Shown here: positions 50,701 through 56,167 of the stretch, one piece after another
Position numbering within the stretch: the first letter of the stretch is position 1
How the letters are laid out: each line of letters opens with the position of its first letter
Assembly (NCBI GenBank): GCA_916610825.1
Contig: OU744453.1
Location: 19,955,301 to 20,019,300 of the forward strand
DNA from: Haliclystus octoradiatus
Taxonomy: Eukaryota; Cnidaria; Staurozoa; Stauromedusae; Haliclystidae
Length of the DNA stretch: 64,000 nt
Direction: 5' to 3'
Notes under the pieces: model-generated
What the model was told of the DNA's origin: nothing
What the model saw: the letters and a program-made list of their open reading frames with translations, nothing else
The model's database searches: none
Position numbers and translations under genes: made by a program

Positions 50701-51615
50701 TCTGAGCCACAATATCGAAGCAAAGCTTCTGGAACTGATTATGGAACGATAAAGAATTCACTACCCACAGAAGTTGAGCCTAAAAATTGCCCTGTCTTAA
50801 AACGTATGCCATTTAGTACAATACATAATTATGAGCCTGAATCGAAGCAATCCAACTTACAAGAACAACCCACCCATATAACCAGAAAGCTAGATACGAC
50901 GCATGAATCGAGAATCAAGCAATTCAACTCAATATTTGATTCTAACCGACAAAATTTGACAATATCCTCCACATCAGAACAGACGAATAAGGCAAGCAAA
51001 CCTTACTACAGAGCTAGCGAATCCAGAAAACACCTCTCTGTAGGACCAACTGCAATAGACGTCAATTATAAGTCAAACCATGAATTAAACAATATCTCGC
51101 CGTTTAATAAAATCATAAAACCCATCTCAGGACCAACCCAAAACTATAATACAGGCGTAACCAACCTCACGGCAAAAACAGGCTGTAGATACAAATTACA
51201 TCGAGAGTTAAAACGACCACCAATTATATGTGATCTAACACCGTCATCTGTGGCCATGTCAACTGTAGACGAAAGTAAAATGGACTCAATATACGAGTTA
51301 CATCCTCAATCAGAGTGCCACCCGTTTAGTGATGCACCTTATAATAGGTTTGATTCTGTATCAACAAAGATATCATTAGAATATGATGATTACGATCAGA
51401 ACAATTTATCAGTGAATCATCAACCAAGAACAATGAGCTCAAAATGGTTATTTCAAGATCACAGTGAAGCGTAAGTAATGACAGTAAAAGGAGCGTTTTT
51501 AATTTGAATCTATAGGAATAAGGTACCAACTGAACAATCTCACATATCAGCGCTTAGATATAATGTTATCACACCCAACAATACCCAAAAAGCTGCATTG
51601 ACACATGATGTATAA
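14605..51615 (+). CDS. HFM1: ATP-dependent DNA helicase HFM1 (MER3), 41 exons, complete
   Basis: Exons: 14605-14708, 24671-25011, 25391-25459, 25551-25598, 25841-25908, 26746-26881, 27394-27545, 28364-28444, 28828-28989, 29323-29369, 29451-29604, 30484-30572, 31034-31077, 31174-31275, 32051-32076, 32585-32704, 34153-34200, 34744-34790, 35156-35289, 35404-35451, 36128-36208, 36971-37062, 37240-37346, 37439-37486, 38563-38626, 39678-39711, 39792-39873, 41008-41054, 41230-41315, 42097-42129, 43034-43084, 44174-44340, 45531-45634, 46708-46799, 46883-46907, 47265-47322, 48391-48451, 48872-48899, 48990-49072, 50299-51470, 51516-51615. All junctions are GT-AG and in phase, giving 1544 aa (human about 1435). 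HFM1 is a Ski2-like 3'-5' helicase of the ZMM group that stabilises meiotic recombination intermediates for crossover formation. The motifs [24 protein letters not shown] and [10 protein letters not shown] are intact. Confidence 0.93.
15228..15725 (+). repeat. 5' LTR of BEL/Pao element 2
   Basis: The LTR begins TGTAAACGATGG and ends GAGTTTACA. Near the start it contains the palindromic ATGCGCATGCGCAG and, further on, TGCGCTTGCGCACT, possible regulatory sites. Confidence 0.95.
15745..15900 (+). repeat. Seven 23-bp tandem repeats in the element 2 leader
   Basis: TGGTCTGGCG starts at 15751, 15774, 15797, 15820, 15843, 15866 and 15889, a strict 23-bp period. The seventh copy diverges after TGGTCTGGC. 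The repeats alternate C or T at the unit end. They fill the leader up to the ATG at 15911. TGG at the start of the motif is what a tRNA primer-binding site would show, so the array may be a multiplied primer site. I could not name a matching tRNA. Confidence 0.85.
15911..21712 (+). CDS. BEL/Pao gag-pol polyprotein, intact (element 2)
   Basis: A 1933-aa frame. Order: N-terminal gag with a likely coiled coil (about 150-205, rich in E, L, N and Q); DUF1759-type gag domain (about 314-440); cysteine/histidine knuckles CPVCKQTH and [14 protein letters not shown] (about 545-600); protease with LDSASQLS (about 661), the DS variant common in BEL elements; reverse transcriptase with YVDD (about 1076); RNase H with [10 protein letters not shown] and YWTDST (about 1254-1320); integrase with HHCC finger, D of GIDYFGP (about 1642), D of YSDNGSN (about 1703) and E of HHGGVWERM (about 1754); DUF5641-type C-terminus. 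All catalytic motifs are kept. It is only distantly similar to element 1 although both frames are 5802 nt long. No env-like region follows. Confidence 0.95.
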   Translation: MSTLDASHPMVVQLKRQVNELNIIYADIELLLSSRNCKQEDIETLKERQKKSWRRYAACNNALVNLDDSDNDEIRINHFERCELNSKFENKLNEWIPEALPDGIASNRHRTFDPQRSSAGSKSGSVNCDYDNMSISSVGSISSVASSKMRAKRAERQINETNLEFQLAVAKAKFESIRKLNNAQTELEESQLELINLQEQGLISKDELDDNTKALIDSSDNANVTNNLINNESIDLVSPSIVVDNNIKVNKDNITSSNNETKIVEIERNERSNEHSKAAAEQGARAQPTALGFEAIHAALEAVTKLSIAHDLPNIDIVKFNGDSSTYPRFIKRFNEMVMMKPLTEDQKMTRLLQFVEGPAKNAVEGFELAAPGKLERALKLLELRYGQKFAIFEVCLEKLTKRNSIKFSDKKWFMDLADDLNKLIETMSATNNTSAIGIETIREIVKKTPKYFHRQWQKKARKITINDSRLPNIKDLAEIVNEEAVMLNDAIFGSLSFSSHSTNENSFTSGSKQKMKFSTLATEKAEVDLVQNNSNANSRNNAKECPVCKQTHSITACEIFKSKSFDEKTNIVKQNRLCFRCLKFGHIARRCDMNAKCTESDCNGRHHTLMHRNNREFQSNESNVATAESHCMNTEAGTLLQIVPVTIHGNNKTVNTYAVLDSASQLSFCSTTLINELNLKGVRCSLNLTTINKQTNKDAIKTSLTVSKLNQDLSYSLVLNPVWAIDDFNVARKSLHNLDRQIATFAHLEGIEFPKVDINKVTLLIGASCPDALVAINHRKGKPNEPWAIETHLGWSLMGPMGKSTNEINTNANNIEEVDGILHESVAKFWAIETYGTKSENPEWSVEDKKAVEIMKTSVQLVNGHYQVGMPWKNNNQMPDNIQAARKRLQSLKKRLISSDELYNKYKDILDDYLLKGYARKLNVDEIKIHNEKTWYLPHHPVLNDSKPGKIRIVFDAAAKYEETSLNDQLLSGPDQTSSLLGVLSRFRLGKIAICTDVETMFYQIKTTKKDREALRFLWWPNNLQEEPSIYQMCVHIFGATSSPSIASFALRQTAKDNRESYSSEVYGSVFKNFYVDDCLKAFQNENEAVEFVEGITSMLSKGGFRLRKWLSNDFDVLVGVSPEDKAKVLNLDFDDKVTEKTLGVLWDINEDCFKFQVKAKIKPPTKRGLLSLVSSVYDPLGFVSPFVFRGKQLIQELWKLKINWDTEVPENHLKLWKTWMEELPKLDNLKIPRNILKCNVNEYNSIQLHIFCDASEKGYGSAVYLRTSNSKEVTCNLVLGKARVSPLKAMTIPRLELQAAIVGVNMSLKVIEELQLPYEKVVYWTDSTTVIHYIHNESKRYKTFVANRVMQIRESTTPQQWRYVPSADNPADDASRGLRAEEMHEGCRWLVGPEFLLKGEEEWPKNPKIVESVIEDPEERNEVDSITCISDDVMTQIINKYSSWNKLKTTVAWLKRYISYIRYKVMLKKQEVVSEEIKKGDVSAEELKEAEVAIVKYVQGREFEKEIELIDSKKSLSRNSKIVKLNPFLEDGVLRVSGRLKNAPLEYDTRYPLILPKSHYVSKLIIVSEHMKLGHVGQEHVLSSLRQRYWILGARSTVRKLVRNCLLCMKLKRPMAHQFMSALPSSRVMPYLPPFANCGIDYFGPLQVKVGRSIVKRYGCLFSCFNTRAIHIEIANNLETDSFINALRRFMARRGSPRSIYSDNGSNFKGAEKELSVWLKSFDHKKIGYCLRKVGTSWNFNTPYASHHGGVWERMIRSARSIMRAVIGDSLLVDETLTTFMAEIECIINSRPLTSISDDPKDLEALTPSHLLLQIQSANTPLGDITDKDSLSRKRWRQVQHLTQHYWIRWIKEYLPTLQRRMKWTDKTSNFKIGDLVLVKDENKQRHHWPLGRVIALFPSKDGCVRSVQVKLRDSEFKRPVAKIVNLEEEL
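21760..22257 (+). repeat. 3' LTR of BEL/Pao element 2
   Basis: 498 bp. It differs from the 5' LTR by one A/G and one C/T change as far as I can see. Followed by the ATCCC target duplication. Confidence 0.95.
22795..22862 (+). repeat. Dispersed repeat, copy 1 (GGATTCCAGAAAGCTGAACC)
   Basis: About 65 bp shared with 26358-26420, including CAGGATTCCAGAAAGCTGAA and CCTTTTGTTGGACCCTGG. Both copies lie in HFM1 introns. The family is unknown; no ends or target duplications were found. Confidence 0.6.
23923..24002 (+). repeat. 24-bp tandem repeat, about three units
   Basis: The unit ATAGTTCTTCTTTCAATTGG plus ATCA is repeated about three times with no change, and a fourth unit breaks off after ATAGTT. 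It lies in HFM1 intron 1. The perfect identity suggests recent expansion. Confidence 0.85.
24671..25908 (+). CDS. HFM1: HFM1 exons 2-5: acidic N-terminal region and Q-motif segment
   Basis: Exon 2 (24671-25011) follows TTTTCTTCAG and encodes an acidic, proline-rich, probably disordered segment ([12 protein letters not shown]). Exons 3 (25391-25459) and 4 (25551-25598) are short. Exon 4 encodes GLKSTKEI, aligned with the human segment just before the helicase core. Exon 5 (25841-25908) encodes [19 protein letters not shown], the FRSIF / YFNYIQSKAF segment that precedes Walker A in human HFM1. The donor is GAT|GTAGGC. Phases 1-1-1-0 join without loss. Confidence 0.8.
25975..26158 (+). repeat. 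tRNA-derived SINE, diverged copy
   Basis: It contains TCAGGAAGGGCATCCGGCCA and CAGCTACCCCAGTGAAAAAT in the order seen at 4606-4808. It ends near ATAAATGAGAAATCACCCCC and a run of A at about 26147-26158. A (TA)n run follows. Its tRNA-like head is degenerate. Confidence 0.7.
26358..26420 (+). repeat. Dispersed repeat, copy 2
   Basis: Matches 22795-22862: AGGATTCCAGAAGGCTAAAC then CCTTTTGTCGAACCCTGG. Adjacent sequence (26330-26350 and 26474-26515) carries related 'GGATYC...TTCCGGAAG' pieces, suggesting a longer decayed element. Confidence 0.6.
26746..32704 (+). CDS. HFM1: HFM1 exons 6-16: RecA-like helicase core
   Basis: Exon 6 carries [18 protein letters not shown] (motif I, Walker A). Exon 7 has [10 protein letters not shown] (Ia). 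Exons 8-9 join to form LFLIDE|VHLLGDG, the DEVH box (motif II). Exon 9 has VAVSATIPN (III). Exon 11 carries [14 protein letters not shown], exon 12 FCSTRK (IV) and exon 14 GFHHAGL. Exons 14-15 give FCTSTLAMG (V) and exon 16 [10 protein letters not shown] (VI). Every ATP-binding and hydrolysis residue expected for the Ski2-like family is present. Exons 13 (44 nt) and 15 (26 nt) are too short to be found as open frames and were placed by phase and family alignment. Confidence 0.92.
26915..27232. mobile_element. TTCATGAAC-family MITE, long copy
   Basis: Many TTCATGAAC/GTTCATGAAC motifs in both orientations. The right end ATTTTCACAGGG matches the family terminus. The left end (about ATTTGTTGAGCTCATGAACA) is decayed. 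Lies in HFM1 intron 6. Confidence 0.65.
27996..28097. mobile_element. TTCATGAAC-family MITE
   Basis: Left end CCCTGTGAAACATTTGTTGA; the interior has GAACTGTTCACGAACG and TTTCATGAACTG; the right end is weak (CTTCACAAGTG). Lies in HFM1 intron 7. Confidence 0.6.
29815..29912. mobile_element. TTCATGAAC-family MITE, degenerate
   Basis: Contains AGTTCATGAATCAGTTTGTG and GGTTCATGAATTATC, with GGCAGGG near the right end. Lies in HFM1 intron 11. Confidence 0.5.
31620..31726. mobile_element. TTCATGAAC-family MITE
   Basis: Contains ACTGTTCATGAAAATTGGGC and GGTTCATGAACAGTTCATTG. The right end TTTGTTTGCAGGGG matches the family terminus. Lies in HFM1 intron 14. Confidence 0.65.
32705..34152. other. HFM1: HFM1 intron 16, mostly unexplained
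   Basis: This 1.4-kb intron contains overlapping open frames at 33265-33599 with no recognisable domain and no splice context fitting the gene. Around 33980-34050, AGCTGGCTGTTTCGTACAGG resembles the CAGTNAAACC MITE family. A cluster of TATCAA/ATAAA-rich sequence fills the rest. No further element could be identified. Confidence 0.4.
34153..39873 (+). CDS. HFM1: HFM1 exons 17-27: winged-helix and Sec63-like region, first part
   Basis: Exon 17 ([16 protein letters not shown]) continues from [10 protein letters not shown]. Exon 19 carries [20 protein letters not shown], the conserved helix after the RecA domains in Ski2-like helicases. Exons 20-25 encode [62 protein letters not shown] and [15 protein letters not shown]. 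Exons 26-27 give [11 protein letters not shown] and [20 protein letters not shown]. Each aligns in order with human HFM1. Exon 26 is only 34 nt with a GTTAGT donor. Introns in this part contain several MITEs but no coding damage. Confidence 0.88.
34272..34431. mobile_element. Complete TTCATGAAC-family MITE
   Basis: The 160-bp element is bounded by CCTCTGTGAAAAAAGTTCAT and TCTCTCACAGGGG and flanked by TA at 34270-34271 and 34432-34433. Inside are at least five ATGTTCATGAAC/TTCATGAACT motifs. It lies in HFM1 intron 17. Confidence 0.75.
35543..35675. mobile_element. TTCATGAAC-family MITE
   Basis: Left end TA|CCCCTGCCACAAAATG; the interior reads ATGAACTGTTCATGAACAGT and TTCATGAAAATTGAGCCA. The right end is lost before the (ATC)n run. 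Lies in HFM1 intron 20. Confidence 0.6.
35681..35724 (+). repeat. (CAT)n microsatellite
   Basis: About 11 perfect CAT units followed by imperfect ones, in HFM1 intron 20. Confidence 0.9.
37742..37812 (+). repeat. Fragment of the 40.0-40.6 kb inverted-repeat element
   Basis: TAGAAATAGAGGAGTGGTGC and GGTGCCTTCGGTAGGGCG match the right end of the element at 40027-40608 almost exactly, showing that this terminus is dispersed in the genome. Confidence 0.65.
37878..38062 (-). repeat. CAGTNAAACC MITE family, fragment pair
   Basis: CAAACCTGTTATAACTGCCA at the left and AGAAGTTTCATTGTAGTG at the right, with CCACCTGTTTATAGTGGGCA between, resemble the ends of 716-1181. Diverged. Confidence 0.5.
38075..38242. 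mobile_element. TTCATGAAC-family MITE, degenerate
   Basis: Contains AAGCTCATGAACTGTTTGTG and several diverged motifs. The right end TTTTACTGGGGATG is weak. HFM1 intron 24. Confidence 0.4.
40027..40608. mobile_element. Inverted-repeat (foldback-like) element with a tRNA-like core
   Basis: The ends are GCCCTACCGAAGGCAC and GTGCCTTCGGTAGGGC. The two arms (about 40027-40255 and 40350-40608) are imperfect inverted copies. They include CAATGCAATTCCCTCTGGAC versus its complement, GATGGTACTCATTTGATG versus its complement, and TAAAGTCAAGGCTGAGTT versus its complement. The hinge (40262-40346) is tRNA-like. No protein is encoded. It lies in HFM1 intron 27. Confidence 0.8.
40262..40346 (+). repeat. tRNA-like core (not a functional tRNA gene)
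   Basis: The A-box-like TTAGCTCAGATGGCAGAG and B-box-like GGTTCAAATCC lie at about tRNA spacing. The acceptor and T stems do not pair well, so this is a tRNA-derived RNA polymerase III promoter rather than a tRNA gene. A second copy is on the minus strand at 40628-40722. Confidence 0.7.
40628..40722 (-). repeat. Second tRNA-like core, minus strand
   Basis: Read on the minus strand it gives TTGGCTCAGATGGCAGAACA, TGTTTGAATCC and AAGGTCAACTCAGCCTT, matching the hinge and flank of 40027-40608. It lies immediately beyond that element's end. Confidence 0.65.
41008..45634 (+). CDS. HFM1: HFM1 exons 28-33: Sec63-like domain, second part
   Basis: Exon 28 ([15 protein letters not shown]) and exon 29 ([20 protein letters not shown]) form the helix-hairpin-helix segment of the Sec63-like unit. 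Exons 30-31 give [11 protein letters not shown] and [17 protein letters not shown]. Exon 32 (44174-44340) is a beta-rich segment with [19 protein letters not shown]. Exon 33 (45531-45634) follows ATTACAAG with [16 protein letters not shown]. The order and spacing match human HFM1. The domain supports DNA strand engagement in MER3/Brr2-type helicases. Confidence 0.88.
41469..41626. mobile_element. TTCATGAAC-family MITE
   Basis: The left end CCCCTGTGAAGACAG and right end TTGTTCTCGCAGGA resemble the family termini. The interior has CATGAACAGTTTCAT and AAATGGCC. Lies in HFM1 intron 29. Confidence 0.55.
41860..42032. mobile_element. CAGTNAAACC MITE family copy
   Basis: Contains GGTAGATAAATTGACCACTA and GTGGCCTTTAAATACAGAG, near-exact parallels of 745-800. 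The right end GTTATAATGGGTTTGACTG is followed by TA. Lies in HFM1 intron 29. Confidence 0.6.
42430..42680. mobile_element. TTCATGAAC-family MITE, long copy
   Basis: Repeated TTCATGAACAGTTTATGAA and CATGAACTGTTCATGAAA motifs. Ends are not clear; may be two nested copies. HFM1 intron 30. Confidence 0.55.
43625..43772. mobile_element. TTCATGAAC-family MITE with an internal duplication
   Basis: Left end CCCCTGTGAATGAAGC. The phrase GAACATTTCCTTGTAGGCCT and the following GAACAGTGATGAACAG occur twice in tandem. HFM1 intron 31. Confidence 0.65.
44795..44905 (+). repeat. tRNA-derived SINE, diverged fragment
   Basis: GGTGCTAAGAAGGGCATCCT and CCAACCACCCCAGTGCAGGG match the SINE body, and TCTTGGTTCAAATTTC sits where the B box is in other copies. 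HFM1 intron 32. Confidence 0.55.
45230..45326 (+). repeat. LINE 3'-end fragment
   Basis: About 97 bp matches 59115-59210, the 3' tail of the LINE fragment: shared CTTGTCAGCTATGTCT, TTGTGGCGTTCTTTGTGTAG and CACATTCCTATAATGTGACT, with few changes. No reverse transcriptase is left here, so it is a strongly 5'-truncated copy in HFM1 intron 32. Confidence 0.75.
45677..45828. mobile_element. TTCATGAAC-family MITE
   Basis: Left end CCCTGTGAGAAATAGTTCAT, right end AACAGTTTTTCGTAG. Interior GGCCCCATTTCATGAATG and GGGGCCATTCA form inverted inner arms. HFM1 intron 33. Confidence 0.65.
46374..46456. mobile_element. TTCATGAAC-family MITE, short copy
   Basis: Left CCCCTGCGCACAT, interior TTTCATGAACTGTTCATGAA and TTGGGCCATC, right CTATTTTCACAAGGG. 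HFM1 intron 33. Confidence 0.55.
46708..49072 (+). CDS. HFM1: HFM1 exons 34-39: linker with CNH-type cysteine/histidine zinc motif
   Basis: Exon 34 gives [13 protein letters not shown] (human FVGLDIQQKLTVFY). Exons 35-37 (25, 58 and 61 nt) join to CNHKC...WCGHKCCK, matching the human CNHLC...TCGHDCCK zinc-binding cluster of HFM1. Exons 38 (28 nt) and 39 add a short basic linker. All are phase-consistent. The Cys/His spacing is kept, so zinc binding is likely. The intron between exons 36 and 37 holds an 800-bp Harbinger-like MITE and simple repeats. Confidence 0.85.
47396..47550 (+). repeat. (TTTTG)n and (ACTC)n simple repeats
   Basis: About five TTTTG units, then about fifteen ACTC units running into a CTGA-rich tract. 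HFM1 intron 36, directly left of the Harbinger-like MITE. Confidence 0.9.
47565..48364. mobile_element. PIF/Harbinger-like MITE, 800 bp
   Basis: It begins GGCCTGGATTATACAGCGCG and ends with the exact inverted complement, the perfect match extending about 40 bp to AAAGCACGGCACG. It is flanked by TAA on both sides (47562-47564, 48365-48367). A 3-bp TAA target and GGCC-type ends fit PIF/Harbinger. The terminal 40 bp and subterminal parts are GC-rich (repeated GCGCGC and GAAAGCGCG), unlike the AT-rich middle. No transposase frame. HFM1 intron 36. Confidence 0.85.
50299..51470 (+). CDS. HFM1: HFM1 exon 40: long, probably disordered C-terminal exon
   Basis: This 1172-nt exon follows TTTGTTTAAG and encodes about 390 residues rich in S, T, N, P, Q and K ([16 protein letters not shown]). 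Two similar phrases, PVLKRNI and PVLKRMP, recur. No globular domain is recognised. Vertebrate HFM1 also ends in a low-complexity tail, but I see little residue similarity. The donor GAAGC|GTAAGT is near-consensus. If it is not used, the frame stops two bases later at TAA (51472-51474). Confidence 0.8.
51516..51615 (+). CDS. HFM1: HFM1 exon 41 (terminal) and stop codon
   Basis: After ATCTATAG the phase from exon 40 gives [18 protein letters not shown] and a further 14 residues, then TAA at 51613-51615. The total CDS length divides exactly by three. An AATAAA lies 70 bp downstream. The acceptor's polypyrimidine tract is weak. Confidence 0.6.
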
Positions 51616-51684
51616 CTGCGATTTGTTATCGATGGTAGATAACCTCTATTATGTTTCTTGCTCTGCTCTCCAAACGAGATAAAA

Positions 51685-51690
51685 AATAAA
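51685..51690 (+). terminator. Poly(A) signal AATAAA of HFM1
   Basis: A canonical hexamer 70 bp after the stop codon, within a run AAAAAATAAAAATG. It supports this as the gene's end. Confidence 0.6.
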
Positions 51691-51699
51691 AATGTATTT

Positions 51700-54600
51700 T
51701 GTAAAGTAAGTTTTTCCTGTCACTATTTTTATTATGCAAACCAGATGATATCAACTTGATCCGCCCTCTACTATTTATTTTCGTAATTCTAAAATACAGT
51801 AGTAGATAGAATACGATGATAATAGACCCGCAAACAATATTCAGAACCCGATATCAATCGCGATCTTTATCTCAACGTGATTACTGTAATCTTCTTCAAA
51901 TGGACATTGGAAATACTTCAAAAATTAAAAATGTATGTAACATACATGACATTAACTGTTAACGCCCGTCCGACGAAACTCCAACATTTATAGCTAACAT
52001 GATTGCTAATAGAAAACTCAAGACAATACGGTCACATACGCAGCAAAGGTCATCATCGTCTGAGTTGTCGATTTCTTTTCAAATAAATTAAATTCCCAAA
52101 TGACCATCATCACAATAGTCAAACCCTTTTATGGTACATCTATTCTCTGGGGATCATTATACTCTTTTTGCCGGACAAGAGGTGAAATTTACTTGGAAGT
52201 ATAATCTTTCTCATACGCGAGAAACATCGTACGCAGCCTCTGATTGGTCGTATCGTTTTCTTCATGTATGATAAAGCGATACGCGTCACTGAGTGATTAA
52301 GATAGAAAAACAAACAAAAAATATCGGTGCAAGTAAATATGGCAAATCTCATTTTTTATTAAATAAATATATTTCAATATTTAGTAAACTTTGAAACATT
52401 CATAAATAAAAGAGACAGTGAAACGAGAAAATCCCTAAGTAATATTTCGAAATAGTTACGTTTGTTTTTTCAAGGTACCTCAACCCCTAACCATAAACTC
52501 CAATCACACCAGTGGGAAACAGAAACTTTTTAATGAAGAAGGCGTGGAATTGTAGATATTTGTACCTCGGTGGTCCGAGATAAACAAATGTTTGTGTGGC
52601 ACATATAGCAGATTCTGCTTGTGCACGATTCATAACGATGCGTATATTGAGTGATTGTATGTCTTTATAAACAATCTAAGTACACAAGTTGACTTGATGT
52701 AAAAATGGCATGGCTACAGGTATTTATAAGTTTGAAACCGATTATATTATGTATAACCAATAGAACTAAAACTAATTCAATCAAATTAAATCTAATAGAA
52801 CTGAAACTTGAGTTTAATGGGACATTTTCAGTTATTATATAAATATACATACTAACAAAATCTATCAATAACATATATATGCAATAAGTGATGCCTTGAT
52901 CAAGTGAGTGAAAAATGTTTGTATTTAATTACTATTTCATTTGGTTTTAGAATTGAATTATGTTACCCCTAGGTTATACGCCGTACATTCGAGAAGCGAA
53001 TCATCCAAAATAGTTCTGCACGCCTAAAGATCCCGAGGGTACTTCCATATAGGCGCTATACGGAGATGTGCCCTTTTGGGGTACCATTTTTGCACCATGC
53101 TGGCAATTTTGGGGTATCAAATTTTCAATTTTGGAATTCTGCTGTGAAATTCCCAGTTTGCAGCTGTGAAACCGGAAATTTTCCTCTGTGAGGCGTCAAA
53201 ATGGCATTTTTCATTGCAAAATGCCAAGGGAACTAATGACAAGTTCAAGTACGTACGAACGTACGGCTGATCGAGGCGTACCAAACTAAAAACAGCCGTA
53301 CCGGTACGTCTCAATAAATATCTGTTAAATCGTATCAGAACAATAGCGGTGGTTCAGTATTACATTTTAGATTTTGCATAAAACATGTTGTAACACATTT
53401 GAATATTTTGTTATCATTTATTTATTTATTTATCTTTAGCTCTTTTTGATCACTTTAAATATAAAAAGTATATTAAAATGAAGATAATATAATTTGGAAC
53501 ATCGTCTTTGTAAATCATACATTTAGTAGTTTTACATATGTCGACAAAATAAGAATTCGCAGTAAAAACTTTGAAGATTTCGAGTTAAAGTCTGGTCCTA
53601 TTACGGATTCTCAGAACAGAATGTCACAGCTCTTCTCCCAGGAAGCGGTAAAGTTCAAACAAAGATCAGCTGGTACACCACTTGATTTGCCGTATAATCC
53701 CATTTTTGTGATTGTTTGTGTTTTGTCGGCTTAGTAATACGGCATACCAAGAAAAGTTGGTACTACTCATCAAAGTGCGGCGTATTAACCTAGGGGCTAG
53801 ATGTTTGATTAATAATTTGATAAATTGATGATAACATTATTAAGGCCCATTAATAGTAGCTTAATCTCTTTTGAAATTCTTCTTCTTTTTTCTACGGAGT
53901 AACTGCCATTTCCTCATGTAATGTTTCCATGACAACACAGTATAATTTTGTTGAGTTTGAATATACATGAATACTGTATAACGGAACAAGTTCATAAATA
54001 TTATTAGTTTGTTATTATTAAAGCTTAGAAAACGTAGGCAACCCACATGCAAAGACAACAATGACATGACATTATATAGTATATATCATAAGAATAAGAT
54101 AAATAATGTTTCGCCTAAGAGCGCTCTTCAGACGGTTTATTCATAAATGCACCGTTATAAACGTTTACAAATTACAAACGTCTATACACGTTATGATAAA
54201 CCGTCTGAATAGCGTTCTTATACGCAAAACTCAGAGTAACGGACTAAACTCGTATGTGGTGCCCCAAGTGTGGTGCAACTCAAATGCGTACCTAAAGGGG
54301 CCGAAACATTATACAAGCCAGGAGTGACACCGTCCTATATAGATTCCGGTTCCAACTACTTCTCCTGTTTGGAAAGACATCAATTCCAGTCCGGCTTCTG
54401 TCAGAACATGAACGATATTAGATACTCTTGCCGTGGTCAGTGTCTGACTCCTGCTTACTGTACACATCTGCTATATAGTATGCTGCATATATTCCGAAGA
54501 AATGGTTGTGAATATTTAACTTTATTTTGTTAACAAATGTACTCCCTGTTTTACTAGTATTTGAGTCACAGTACGCATATGTAATGTATTTATTATCCTT

Positions 54601-56167
54601 GACTATAAGGGTACAATTATTCTTTATTCCAGGTCATCTTCGAATCATCAAAGTTTTGATTTGGGTAACTTATTTTGACAAACTAAATGACACTACATAT
54701 ACGAATAACCCTAATCAATTAGATTATTCAAATTAATTACAGAGTAAATCAATTTAAAACACAAATATTATGAAATAGTAAATAATAATAATCAAAAGAG
54801 TACAAAATACTTTCGTATGTATTTTTATAGTTGTGTATTGTATTATTCCTATTTCTATATTGTTTAAGATGTTACTAATTGATGTTAAGGGGTTAAGGGT
54901 ATATATATATGTATATTAATCGCATTACATTTTTGCATGCACAGTACAGTACTGTGAATAGGTTAAGAACATTTTGAGCTCAAATCATGAAATCAAAATA
55001 AACACTTAGCCTCATCCAAAATTTACCGATTCTTACAACAACAACAAAAGTGTATAGCTGGACAACGCTAATACCGGCCCGCTATTTGGGAATAGGACTG
55101 GACTCATTTTGGGTAGGAATCAAACAAACGTTCCTGGCAATCAACCTTTCTGCGTTTGAAATTATTATTGATTATTTGAGCAGCCCTTGCTCCATGACCA
55201 ACAATAATCCGGACCTCAACTCGTGAGCTATGATAAATGTTTTTAGATTACATAAATTTGAATAACCAATAGAGATAAACGACTTATTAATCTGTATTTT
55301 TCAACAACCCGCTGTTCTATTGGATGTATTCGAATCAAATATTTGATAACTAGTAACAATGATGTTATTTTTACTTCACATTTATATGTGGTTTTTATTT
55401 AATTGAAACAAAATTGTACGTGCTATTAAATCGTTTTAGCATTACGATATTTTCATTAATATTGCAACACCTATTTGTAAGTCATTCTGTTAAATGAGTT
55501 CGGAGATGGTCACGAAATTCAATAAACATCAGTTTGCTAACTACAACACCTGCCCATAAAGAAATTCATGTTGAGTTCTTTATTTCAATGGTATTATTCG
55601 ACTATTATTTATCATGACGCATGGAGAATACATATTTCGTCTCGCTAACTCCAATGTCACAAAAACAACGTATTCTGAAGGCATCTACTAATCAAGACAA
55701 CCGTAAGTGTCAGGTTTTGTTAATTCTGTTAATTATATTTTATTTTTTGATGAATGCGCTGCGGCTTTTATTAGGAGATAAAACGGCAATCCCTTTCTGA
55801 AAGTCTAGGCGTATTCTTATCTATACTATAAGAGGAATTGATTTATATTTAGTCAAATAATTACGGTTTTACTGAACCAATCAAGTTTCCTCTAGCTTCA
55901 CAAAAATCACATCTCAATAAACATTTTCATTTCTATACGTAGTGTACAACGTTCATCTTATATTTATGAAAATCTTAAAATAAAATTCAATTAGCTTCAT
56001 ATTCTTGAAAATTCCAGAACAAGCCCAGGAACATACTAAGAGGTTTGAACTTAGAAAATTTCAAGAGCATAACAAAATAATTTTAATCCCATATGATATT
56101 ATTTACAAATAGACAATACTATTAATATAGGGATGCGATATATTTTCGTATGCTTATACCATGCACG
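51700..56167. other. Gene-poor intergenic stretch
   Basis: No exon with consistent splice sites and coding character was found. Around 52990-53315 is a GC-richer patch (GGTACTTCCATATAGGCGCT, then several GAAATTCCC/CAAAATG phrases) that looks like part of a dispersed repeat. A small inverted-repeat element lies at 54116-54221. The rest is AT-rich. Confidence 0.5.
54116..54221. mobile_element. Small MITE (about 105 bp)
   Basis: Ends AGAGCGCTCTTCAGACGGTT and AACCGTCTGAATAGCGTTCT are inverted complements with two mismatches, preceded and followed by TA. The interior has a second inverted pair (AACGTTTACAAATT / AATTACAAACGT region). Confidence 0.65.

Noticed and set aside
51466..51474. HFM1 ending at the TAA at 51472
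   Set aside because: Possible, but the near-consensus donor GAAGC|GTAAGT, an in-phase 33-codon exon and a poly(A) signal downstream favour a further exon. Kept as an alternative in the exon 40 entry.
52990..53315. Possible exon or regulatory island in a GC-richer patch
   Set aside because: No frame with splice sites; repeated GAAATTCCC-like and AAAATGGCA phrases suggest a dispersed repeat of unknown type.
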